Shown here piece after piece: positions 34,349 through 46,100 of a DNA stretch of 64,000 nt. The stretch comes from Owenia fusiformis (lineage: Eukaryota > Annelida > Polychaeta > Sabellida > Oweniidae). A program made the position numbers and the translations under genes. The stretch's first letter is position 1; each line of letters begins with the position of its first letter. Location of the stretch: the NCBI GenBank assembly GCA_903813345.2, contig CAIIXF020000008.1, positions 8,208,366 through 8,272,365 of the forward strand, in the 5' to 3' direction. The notes beneath the pieces are model-generated. The model had not been told where the DNA came from and ran no database searches. It was given only the letters and a program-made list of their open reading frames with translations.

Positions 34349-36291
34349 TGCCAGTGTGCATGAAACATATTCAAAATTGACATGTGCCTGTATGTTGTAT
34401 GGAATAAATATTTTATTCACATTTAATTATACAAACCTTACTCTTTAAAAAAATCAATCAGTGAATAAATCATCTCGTATTTTACAACATTTTTCAAAAA
34501 AGTCCCAGAAGTTCAATTTTTCATTTACAGCTCAAGGTTACATCAAAGGTGATGAGTTTTTGGATTTAAAGTGACATTTTATAAAATATTATAATGATAA
34601 GACATCTGGCATGTCTGAAGGCTGCTGGACTGAAGATTCTGTAAATTGGTTTATGAATATTAAAGTGGTGCTGATCATATTTTTTGATAAAATAACTTTA
34701 CAAAACACCAGGAAGCAAATATATGACAAAGTGTCACTATTTGGTTCAATACACAGTATTAGAGATTGTTTTAAGTCTGTTAATTTGTGTCTTTGTCAAG
34801 GTCTGAAAAAGTCATTAACTCGACTCTAATTGATCCTTGTGATTTTCAATAACTATGATGACCCAAATTCTGTATTACAATCGTTTGCAACTATATGATG
34901 TACACATACAACAGAATAAAAATATTTGACCATAACCTTTATTTAACTTTATCAGTTATTACAAATAAGCTCATTACTCTACTACTCTGGATTAATGCTG
35001 TACCACAACAATGCTACATGCCCGTATGACCTCTTATTCATTGCCATGGTAACAAACATGTTGTTTGAAATCTGGTTTGAAAATTTTAATATCTATATTT
35101 TCATTAGAAAGTATGCCAATTTTAAGACAAGTCACCTCCAACCCTATTTTGTTTCTGTTTCAGTTACATAATACTGACAAACATATATTCTAAAAATCTA
35201 TTTCTGAATGATCTATTATTACAGGGTGAGCCAAAAAAGGTAGCAAAACAAACTAAGTCATTAATCACGCATAGGTTTGAGGTCATATTTGGCACAATTA
35301 AACTATGTTGTATCGAATCGTTTATTCTTCCACAACTTTATGGCCATTTTACAAATCATGCTCAAAAGTCCCAGAATTGGCTATGATGGCAAATTTGAAA
35401 ACACCAGGTGAAGTTCTTGTTACATGATCTCAGAATGTATTATTGCTCTCATCCTTTATTCCTATCTCCTGTTTCAACTCTCTGATGCTTCTAGAGTCTG
35501 TTAACCTTATCTTTGAAATAGCCCAAAGATAAAAAGTTTGGGGGTTCATATCAGGTGAATTTGGCATGTTTCAGTATTTGGAGCATGATTTGTAAAATAG
35601 TCATAAAATTGATACCATTAGGACTAGATCGATGAAACTAAGTAGAATTAGAGAACATTGGACGAGGTTCAATTGTATTAAATATGACTTCAACCCCATC
35701 CTAGATGACTGAGTTATTAACATATGTATGGGTTATCTTTTTGGCTCACCCTGTATTTAATATCCTATATAATCAACTTTGGTATCATCACAAGGGTGAT
35801 TTATAAGTGTTGTATGTTTTTCATGGTATCTCATCTGTTTTCATCATTTGAATCTATATTTTTGAAGGAACTTTGAATTCAGGAAAATATTTTTGGCTTG
35901 AATGTTACTGTATTAAAGGCAGAATCAGAGACATAAGGGTGACAAGATTACAAGCAACAGTACAACTGTCCTGCCAGTACCAATTTACATCTCCTACTTG
36001 GTCCATAATAACTTATCAGTTAATTGTTATATTTTTAAATTCAAAAATGTGTAAGCTATCTCAAAAAATAAAGTGAATATTATATCCCTATTTAAAGAGA
36101 AATTAATTGTGTCAGTTAAAAATCTTTAGTTATTCTGAGGCAAAGTACTAGTATGCGCTTAGAAAAATTAGTTCAGAATAATATTCTCAAATTTTAAGAA
36201 TATTTTGGAAAGCTTGGTTGCTGTATCCGATTCTTCCTTTATATTATTGATAGTACTATAATGTGCTATACATGATTTTTTTGTTTATTAG
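34349..36291. other. Spacer between exons G and H outside the two MITEs
   Basis: AT-rich, with an AATAAA near 34403 that could end exon G transcripts. The short open frames at 34611-34829 and 35873-36076 lack domains and matching acceptors. Confidence 0.45.
35221..35754. mobile_element. Non-autonomous mariner-like element with long inverted repeats
   Basis: Left end ACAGGGTGAGCCAAAAAAGG pairs with right end CTTTTTGGCTCACCCTGT. Partial homology continues inward for about 100 bp (the 'gaggtcatattt' / 'aaatatgacttcaa' pair). It is flanked by T..A sequence compatible with a TA target. No transposase frame is present. Confidence 0.7.
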
Positions 36292-36898
36292 GTATAAAGT
36301 TCCACACCAGAGAAAAGTTAACATAGAGGTTGTCGAGGTTGCAGTAAAGGAAATCACCAGTAAAAAATACTCAATGAAAAAGGCAGCTGAAATCCATGGA
36401 CTTAGTAAGACAACCCTGAGTCGGTACTTTCATATGTTCTTGAAAACGGGGAAAGTTGAGAGACCAAATGGACATTTCATCTGTGGTTTCTGCTCAAAGG
36501 ATTGTGGTACTCTAAGTGCTTTACAAAATCATTCTATACTGCATCAACGAGATCTGTATATATGCCCTCATCCTGGATGTGGGAAAGAGTTTGTTTTCAA
36601 AGCTAAACTCAATCGGCATTTTAAATGTCACCTACCTGCATCATTTTTGTGTGAAAACTGTGGAAATTATTTCAAAACGAAAGCCATTTTAGAACGACAT
36701 ATAACAACAAGTCACGGGGCCTTTGAGAGACAATTCTGCTGTAAAATTTGTAGCAAAGGATTTGCAACTGAGCGGTATTTACAGCAACACATGTTGAGTC
36801 ATAGCGATACTACGCATCAATGTGAGAAATGTGGCAAGGAATTCAAGCGGAAGTTTAAGTTGAATCAACATGTTAAATTATGTCATATATACGTATAA
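36292..36898 (+). CDS. BTB locus alternative terminal exon H: one HTH plus five C2H2 fingers
   Basis: Acceptor TTTTTTGTTTATTAG ends at 36291. One base completes the common codon (Met), then YKVPHQRKVNIEVVEVAVKE runs open to TAA at 36896-36898. Predicted isoform: 430 aa. About residues 10-50 of the tail form a pipsqueak-type HTH (ITSKKYSMKKAAEIHGLSKT, then TLSRYFHMF). Fingers follow: FICGFCSKDC..ILH, YICPHPGCGKEF..KCH (long C-x4-C form), FLCENCGNYF..TSH, FCCKICSKGF..LSH, HQCEKCGKEF..LCH. This single-HTH exon has the simplest HTH-finger order and could resemble the ancestor of the arrays in F and G. Predicted nuclear DNA-binding isoform. Confidence 0.85.
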
Positions 36899-38143
36899 CT
36901 ACAATGTCTTGGAAAATGAATATATTTGATGGAACATCATACAAAAATATATCAGTCAGAAAAATTTAAATGGACCATTGAAATAATAAGAGGGATCAAC
37001 CTAAAGAAATGTCAAATATAGCTGTGAGAAATACTGTGAGAGCTCATGAATACGAAATGAATTAACTTAAATAGTAAAAAAGTCAGTTGAAAGTCAGTTT
37101 TTATGACAGAAAATAAGTAATAATGAAGATTTTGATATGAAAATAGATAACTTATCATGAATTAATTCTTATGCCTCCCAGTGAACATGATACAATATTT
37201 TACACAATGTGCCATCATATTTCATAAAAATATTTTGAACAATGACAGTGTCATTCCAGCTTGGTACTTCAACATGTATGCTATAAATGGATGTGATAAT
37301 ACAGAGATATGTCTCTAAATGCTATTAAATAAATCAAGATTGAAAGATGCATTCATATATATTTTGTTGCTACAGTAGCATGGAACAAATCTGATGGATG
37401 TGACAGCATTAAGGTGTTATGGTAGAAGTTGCACTGCTGATGAGCTTCAGAGTGGCCAAATTGAATTCTTGGGACAATTTTGATATTCATATTCCCATAT
37501 TGTCACCACCAGTATTGTTCCATATAGACAGGTGTTCCTTACAGAGAGGGTTCATTACCATTTAAATCAACGTGGCTTAGCACTTTTGAAAACCTCCATC
37601 TTGGGGTTGTGTAATTAACCTCCCCGACCTTGGTGGATTCCCACCTACCCACCCACCATACATGGTCCGATTTTAATTGTGATAATCTATTCACCCATGA
37701 GATTATAACTGTTACTGACAGTAGACAGAATAATGTTTTAAATAGGTCATATACATTGTACTAGTATAGTTGAAATAAATCATAAAATGAAGATCAAAAT
37801 TTAATAAAGTCTCATGGTATCTTCCTTCCAAGACTGTTGTTATCCTAGTATGGAATGTCCCTTTAATGTCTTTACAGTATCAGGAGTTGATCATAATATA
37901 CCTCTAACTCAATTGTAAATGTATATGTAAAAATATATACTATATGTAAAATACATATACATACATAATATGTATATATTGTACATAAATAAAGATAAAG
38001 CTATCTTTCAAGGTACAGGTATCTTTCTTCCAAGGCTATTTGGAATGCCCCTTTATGTCCTTAAAATATCAGGAGTTAAAATAAAAAATTAAATAAATAA
38101 AACATTTTTGAACATTATATGATTCATATGTTGTATGTTTCAG
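36899..38143. other. Exon H 3' flank and spacer
   Basis: AT-rich. An AATAAA near 37326 may end exon H transcripts. A stretch with 'ggtatctt(c)cttccaag' and 'tggaatg(t/c)cccttta(a)tgtc..atatcaggagtt' occurs twice (about 37815-37895 and 38015-38090), a local duplication about 200 bp apart. Confidence 0.55.
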
Positions 38144-39569
38144 GATATCTGATACAAAGATTAAGAAGGAAGAGCCTCATTCTGACAGTGACTCCGATGG
38201 CACTATACCCTTTGAACCTGATGGCGAAGACAAGCTTGATAGTGATGTTCAGCAGACTAACCAAAAGGAATATAAGGAAGTCCTATTTGATGATGACACC
38301 GAAACTGCTCAACAAAATACTGCCATCATTGATATACTACTTGGTGGCCTTGAGGATAACATAAAACTTAAATCCCAAGATGAGTCACCTAGGGGATTAT
38401 CCAACATTGTGTCCATGGGCGAACCAAATTCAGCTGGTAAACGTAAAACATCTAAAAAGTCTGGCGAACCATCAAATAGTGAAAATTCCAGAGAATCCTA
38501 CAGTTGCAAGACTTGTAATAAACAATTTAAGTATTTATTCGCTGCACGAAAACACATGGAAAAATGTGGGGTGTTAAGAGATTTTGGTTGTCAGATATGT
38601 TCAAAGTTGTTTCTCTCAAAGTCAGGTCTTAACAAACATTTGATGTCAAAACATAATATTGGTGATGGTTTAATGTGTAATGTCTGTGGAAAAAAGTTTA
38701 ATGAATCAGGAGACCTTGACTCGCATTTGAACAAACATATGAACATTAAGCCATATGTATGTGATATACAAGGCTGTACTAAAGCTTATTCTGGAGCAAG
38801 AGACCTTAAAAGGCATAAAGAATATTGTATGGATTCTATACTATGTCCCATTTGTGGCCAGAAACTTTCAACAAAGGGATCACTCAGGAAACATATTCGA
38901 ACACACACTGATCCTGAACATTGCTGCCCATATTGTGGAAAAATGTTCAGATGCCTCCCAAGCATGGAGAAACATATGACATCTGCATGTACACAGGCAC
39001 TTACAATGAATCCACCACAGCAATTCCCTGTTATTAATCCAAACAAACCTAGTACACCACCTCAAATGTTCATATGTCATATATGTGCCTTGAACTTTGA
39101 ATCTAAAACAGGTTATACATTACATATGGAGATGAAGCATGATACTGGACTCAACAAACTACCAGAAAGACCAACATGTGAAATCCCGGGATGTGGGAAG
39201 AAATTTCAAAGACCAAGTGAACTGGATGCTCACATGAATGTACATAATGGGCTCAGGCCATATAAATGTGATTTACCTGGCTGTACAAAATCATATGCTG
39301 GTGCTCGTCAACTAACAAAGCATAAAATAAATTGCGGTAATACTGAGGGGTTTCCATGTACAATATGTGATAAAAGGCTTTACTCCAAAGAAGGCCAGAA
39401 AATCCATATATTAATGATGCATGATAGTACTAAAACACACAGATGTGATTGTGGAAAGGAGTTTAAATGGAGGACAAGTCTTCTACAACACAAGAGAACT
39501 GGAAAATGCATTTTTACAAGCAACATAGATGAAAAGGAAACTGTGTGTCAGAGTAACACAGAAAAATGA
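38144..39569 (+). CDS. BTB locus alternative terminal exon I: eleven C2H2 fingers
   Basis: Acceptor TTGTATGTTTCAG ends at 38143. One base completes the common codon (Met). The frame reads ISDTKIKKEEPHSDSDSDG and stays open for 1426 nt to TGA at 39567-39569. Predicted isoform: 703 aa. The first about 110 residues are acidic and contain IKKE, a SUMO-type motif. Eleven finger motifs follow, from YSCKTCNKQF..EKC to HRCDCGKEF..GKC. Three have the long C-x4-C spacing (YVCDIQGCTKAY, PTCEIPGCGKKF, YKCDLPGCTKSY), and the CTKxYxGAR phrase occurs twice, so the array may be a duplicated block of about five fingers. As the last and most diverged tail it may be the default 3' end. AATAAA lies at 40217. Confidence 0.87.
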
Positions 39570-40216
39570 TATTTTTACAATTAAAATTAGTATATTATTT
39601 GGCAGTATTTATGAAAATTATCCAATGTAAGATTGATTTACCAACTTAGCCTTAAGTTCAAGTTGGTTTGGTCTACAATAGGGTATCTGTCCTTACACTT
39701 TTCACTCATTTTGACTTTTTAATCTAAGTTAAAAGCAGTAGATCTAGCAAGATACCTATGACAACTACTAACTTTTTTTCAATTCTAGAATATTTTGGGG
39801 TCATATCATTCCTTGTCATGTCTATTTTCTAAAAATACGCCAAGTAAATACTTTATTTGAGGAAAACTAAAGTTTTTTACAAGAATGCAATCATTTGTCT
39901 ATTCATATTATTTGGGAGAATTCAAATAATCCCCCCCCCCATTTTTTTTCACTGAATCGTAAATAACTTCACCAATTGATAACATATCACAGATCTTTTG
40001 GGAGATATTATATTTGCGATTGTAGGGAATACATTGGTAGGTCAATGTTCATGTTGCTTGCAACTTTGTCACTCTCTATGGATCTAATTATGCCTTTAAA
40101 CAATGCCTGGTATGAATTACAACAAAGTCCAATTTTCATTTTACAATATTTTAACATTTATTACAAGTTTACAACTATTGGAAAATGTGTGTGTTATTAT
40201 AATCAGCCGGACAAAC

Positions 40217-40222
40217 AATAAA
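40217..40222 (+). terminator. AATAAA polyadenylation signal, probable end of exon I transcripts
   Basis: AATAAA lies about 650 bp after the exon I stop; I saw no closer canonical signal. Confidence 0.35.
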
Positions 40223-40801
40223 TGCCACATTAGTAGATATTGGATAATTAATACAATCAATGCATGGGTAAACAATTTAAGCCATCATTAATAAGTCAGA
40301 CCTTGCATGACGTGCATGGTGGTGTATGTTGTTTGGGCAGTTAGAATACAATGCATTGAATGCACGGTGTCACTTTTTAATAAAAGGTGCAACATGCTCA
40401 ATTCCATCATGATAATAACCAGCGCTTGACACCTCATTTCTTCTCAGCCTTGAAACAGAAATATGTTATGAGTATCAGAATGGCTCAATCCATTCAAGCA
40501 TAAGAAACATTTGAACAAGCGGATAATTGATTTTTCATACATCACATTACTGCATCCTTGCAAAACATCTCCAATTTATACTAATACGTAACAAATGTCA
40601 TGATATAATATTCTACATTTTGCACAATTTGTTTGACTGCTTGCTGGCTATGCATTGTGCCAATCATTAGACCATGCATTGTTACGTTGCATTCTGATTG
40701 GTCAAAAGGAACAATGCATACCCAGCTACGTGTGAATAACAAATACATATGATGCTTTGCATTACATTTATCTGCACATACTATACATCATTCATGTCAT
40801 T

Positions 40802-40947
40802 ATCACTGGGTCAAATACAAAATATATTGAAACCATTTTTCCATCAGAAAAGCAATGTACCAGGAAGGTACATTTGTTTTATTTCCAATGCAACATGTCT
40901 GAAAGCAAACTACATTATACATTGTATTTGACCCACAATCAGTGATT
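40802..40947. mobile_element. Foldback (MITE-like) element
   Basis: ATCACTGGGTCAAATACAA at the left pairs with TTGTATTTGACCCACAATCA at the right. The two arms are about 19-22 bp around about 100 bp of AT-rich sequence. Confidence 0.55.
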
Positions 40948-43114
40948 TTCAAATGTTTCAAATATTCACATAGTTGACCCAGCATGGCTGTTGGACAACA
41001 CATGGGACAGGCCATATTATGCATAGCCCAAAAATGGTTCAAATGGAGCAGATTCTCACGACTGTTACAAGAAATATCATGGAATATATAAGTTGACACC
41101 AACTGAATGGTTGCTACATGTACATGTATATGCATTTTAAAAGTTGGTTAAAATTCAGAAAATGGTTTTAAACAGCATGTTTTATGTGTAACAAATATAT
41201 TAATATAATAATTATATAATAAATGTAATAAATATAAATGTAAAACATTAATTTTTTAATAATGGATTACCTGTTCAATTAGTATTGGTGGTTCCATATA
41301 TAGCATTTCTTGGAGAAATACACTTGGTTTGATATTCAGTGAATGAGGCCATACTCTAGAACATCAGTATTATATTCGCAAAGGTCACGTCAAAGGAGGA
41401 TTGGGTTCCAGCATTCTTGCATAATAAACTTTTCACTGATATGGACCAATTTGGTAAAAATATTACTGTTTTGTTCATCTCCTGACAAAGTATATATTTG
41501 TCTTTTTATTTCTTAAAATCTCCATGATATCATAACCTCTGAAAGTAGACCACTTCACAAGTAAAACACTTTTTGGCAGAACCTGGAGCATTTTACTGTA
41601 ATTTGGTAGCAATATTAATATCACATTCATCTATAAAATTGTATTATTAAAATTATTACCAAATTGGTTCTTAACAGTCAAAACTCTCCGAATGCCGAGA
41701 GCCACTCCTCCTTGGGCTGAGCCCAACTATTTCATGAGTATCTCCCTTATTCCTCCACAAAGGTGGGTGAGATATGCAAAAGTTAAAGTATAATAATGTA
41801 ATGTAATAATAATAGCCTATATATGAATAAAACCGTACCCACATTGATATATATGTTATACAATTGCATTATATTAAGGTAATATTATGTTAAACTAAAA
41901 CTACAAGTAAGACAATTTTGTTAACACATGTATTGCACATTACCCTATGGAAAATATCATAACAGTCAAATATTTTACTAAAAACAACTACTCGTAGCGA
42001 AATAGCTATAAATATCACAAGGCTCATTAGGCAGGCCTGGAAATTGAGAACAACCAACAACAACAAAATCCTGCCCTGGAAAAATTTTGGCTAGTCCAAA
42101 AAGCTCATTTTCTCCAATGAGGCTTATTTTTGAAAATGAGAAATCAAAGAGGCCAATCTTAACTTTAAGGCTCTTCATCATCCCCATCCAAGACTGCCAG
42201 TGAGACTAAATGACTTTTTTTTATAGAAACACTGTTTAATTCAATCAGAGATGTTCTACATTTCTAAGTAAGTTATAAAGTCAACTCTGCTTCACATTTG
42301 TGAAGTGCTTACCAATACATTTGCGCATGTATATTAAATGAGTGTTGTATTAAATACTAGAATATAACTATAACAAAAAATAAATATGTACAAAATATGT
42401 TGCAATAAAATAACTGAACCTTTAACAGTGAATACATGTGTAAAAATGTTAGTAGTATAGGAGATTCTGTATACATGTACTACAAAATAATAAATAAATA
42501 AAAACATGTTAGCGAAATTGTGCAGTTCCATTCCTTTACTTCTAATTCTAATCATAATAGTCCTTCTATTATCAAATACATAATTAGTACATTAGTAAAA
42601 GTACATACTTATTATGTACACTTTTTAACCCGGGTCTTACTGAATTAAAGTGAAGCGTTGAATTCTAGTATTGTACCATAATCAAATATTTATACATCGA
42701 GGACTTGAGGAAGAAATAATGAATATCATAGTTATTTAAGATGACTGCTCAAATTATATCAAAAAACGTACTGACGCACTTAAGAAATTTATGAACATTT
42801 TCAGTGACTTCCTTTCTCTGCATCTGGTTGATTGCATTGTATCAACGAGCGAAACCTTTCCTTGGTGAAAATCTCTAAATATGTCTTGAAAGAATGAAAA
42901 AGAAACTTAAGGAAGGAAAAAAATATTGACTAATCACGCAATAACACATTTAAGGTTTGGAAAAAATCACATGTATCTTAAGAAATGAGCAGACACAGAA
43001 AACACATGCTTTCAGTTTGCTTTTGAAGCAAGATCCCTAAAATACTTTCTAAATGTGTAATAACTCAGTAAAACTCTTTATATGTTAACAATATTCTTGA
43101 GACCAAACAATGTA

Positions 43115-46100
43115 TCAATCATTTGTTGTTTGTGTAAAGCTGGATGCAACATTTTCATCCTGTCCTTGTGTAGGACTATTTTCATTAGGGTAATTAGGCT
43201 GAGATTCTAAAGGTTCCAGATCAGTTTGTGTATTAACCTCACTCTGCATGAGGCTGGTTGTCTGGCTGGTTGGAGTGCCATCTATATCAATTTCAACATC
43301 ACGCTGGCAACATTTACTGTCGCGAAATGATTTCACCAGGTAAAATATTCCTAGTATGTTCAATAACAGACCTGAAAATAAGACATGTTCATATTTATAA
43401 AACACACCAAAAAAAATTTCTCTTTATACCTGATATGCAGTATGACTGAAAATATGAAGAAAACATGATTTTTCAATACTCCAACACCAACAACAATCAT
43501 TTCAATACTTCAAGGGGCTGAGTTTAAAATGATTGCAATGATACAATAAAAATAGTTTTTTTCTTCTTAAGATTTCTCTATTTTATACTGAGTTCACTCA
43601 ATTGTCTTTAAAACGTGAATGATGATTCACTTTTAAAAATTAAGAAGGGAGAATAGCTGGGCTTCCTAACAAGATAAAGATTTGAAATGTGGGAGACAAT
43701 GGGAGGAAAGATTTCGGAAAAAAGACAGAGGTTCACAAGAAAGGCCATGAGAACAAAGTATATTCTAAAAATGAAGGTTTGACAAAATGAGCTTTTACAA
43801 GTGAAAAATAGTCTTTTCAAGAGGACATCATTTTTTCACAACGTTAAATTGAAGAAATGGACTTTTTAAAATGGAGGAATCCAAGAGAGATAATAAATAG
43901 TACCGTGGGTACTGGGCTCACATGGTGTTGCTCAAAGTGAATGATGGCTAAAATGGAAGAAAATAAAAAAGGTATATTTTTTGGCCGACTTTTTGTAACA
44001 AAATTATTTCATACAACTACTCTTTACAGTGACATGGCTTTTTACAAAGCAGGACACCTGAAATTATTTGTAAAGCTAGGAAATGGGCCAAAAGTGAATT
44101 TCGCGAGACAAAAATGACGACCATTTTGAAAATAGGAGAGCGTTTGAACTGGGAGTCATAGGAGAGTTTTCTGTATTGAGGTTGAACAAAAATAACTTAA
44201 AACTGGAATCCTATCGACACAGGATTTAAAGCAAATGATCCAAAAGTGAATTTCGCTAGACAAAAATAGCGGTCATTTTGGAAATAGGCGAGCTTTTGAA
44301 CCAGGAGTCATAGGCAGGTTTTCTAAATTGAATTTGAACAAAAATAACTCAAAATGGGAACCCTATCGACAGAGGTTTTAAAACGGGCCAATTGTACACA
44401 GACAGACGGAGGGATGGATGGACAGACAGAACAGAGGTTTTAAAATGGGCCAATTGTTGACAGACAGATGGACTGTCGGACTGCCAGACAGACAGACAGA
44501 CGGACAAGTGAGTCATTGCAATAGCTCACCGTGTGAGCTACAAAACCAGGAGACGTTATTCATTGGACTTGGCAAGTAAGAAAATTTCAAGCTTCTAAAT
44601 TTCAGATCAATTTTTCCCATTTTGATATGGCATATTTTATCAGACCTCAACTAGAAAATACATACCAGATACAATACCCATGAGGACAGCTGGTCCCCTT
44701 AGGAAGCAAGGTATTGAGAATGCGAGGTAGAGCAATGTTTTCTTCCATTCATCTATCCACAAAAGTCCTTTCCAGATAAGACAACATGTCCCTTCCTCCC
44801 TGAAATGGAGAGTTAACATTACCCCTTACAAACATTTGAGCATCAATTCAATGAAATGTCATAAAAAATAAATGAAACATGGAAAACAAAAATGAGAGAC
44901 AAGTATTTAGGTATATTTTCTCTGTAAGTCTTGTCTTGGTTGATTAATTGTAAAAACAACAGACCCAAAAATGCACTTTAGTCTTGCTCAAACCTAAATT
45001 AAAACCAGAACAACGGCAACGCCAAAGCGTAGCGAATCCCATCGAACATTTTTCAAAAGGGGCACCTTCTACCAAAAGTGTCATTAGACAGTGTGCCATG
45101 CTTATAATATTCACATACCAAATATGAACAAAATCGCTCTGCTACTTTTCGAGTTATAGTAAAATACGTTAAAATGGTCGCCATTTTGAAAAATGGCCGC
45201 TTTCTACTAAAAGTCTCATTAGACAGTGTGCCATGCTTATAGTATTCACATACCAAATATGAACAAAATCGCTCCGCTACTTTTCGAGTTATAGTAAAAT
45301 ACGTTAAAATGGTGGCCATTTTGAAAAATGGCCGCCTTTTACCAAAAGTGTCATTAGACAGTGTGCCATGCTTATACGTATTCACGTACCAAATATGAAC
45401 AAAATCGCTCCACTACTTTTCGAGTTATAGTAAAATAAGTTAAAATGGCAGCCATTTTTCAAAATGTCCATCATTTTTCAAAATGGCCGCCTTCTACCAA
45501 AACTGTCATTAGACAGTGTGCCATGCTTACAGTATTCACATACAGAATATGAACAAAATCGCTCCACTACTTTTCGAGTTAAAGTAAAATACGTTAAAAT
45601 GGCGGCCATTTTGAAAAATGACCGCCCTCTACCAAGAGTGTCACTAAACAGTGTGCCATGCTTATACGTATTCACATACCAAATATGAACAAAATCGCTC
45701 CACTACTTTTCGAGTTTTAGTAAAATAACTTAAAATGGCGGCCATTTTTCAAAATGTCCGCCATTTTTCAAAATGGCAACCTTCTACCAAAAGTGTCATT
45801 AGACAGTGTGCCATGCTTATAGTATTCACATACCAAATATGAACAAAATCGCTCCACTACTTTTCGAGTTACAGCAAAAATCGTAAAATAACGAGAAAAG
45901 GGCGCCATTTTTCAAGATGGCTGCCATGTGCTTTTTTAATATCTACATTTCTAGCTTTATTAATGTCCTATATAATTTTTTTTACATTTAAAACATATTG
46001 CTATTACAGTTTTACATATTGCACCTAAATTACTGTAAAATCGGCACTAAAATGGCCGCCATTTTTAAATGAGCGGCCATTTTGAAAATCGGCTTTCGAG

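Larger units (their letters stand above)
39570..43114. other. Convergent spacer between exon I and the TMEM72-like gene
   Basis: AT-rich, containing a poly-C run near 39930, the foldback element at 40802-40947 and no supported coding frame. No further acceptor-linked finger exon was found on either strand. Confidence 0.5.

Noticed and set aside
38119-38364. Plus-strand frame overlapping the start of exon I
   Set aside because: It is out of phase with both the common donor and the finger array; the acidic frame starting at 38144 is open and in phase.
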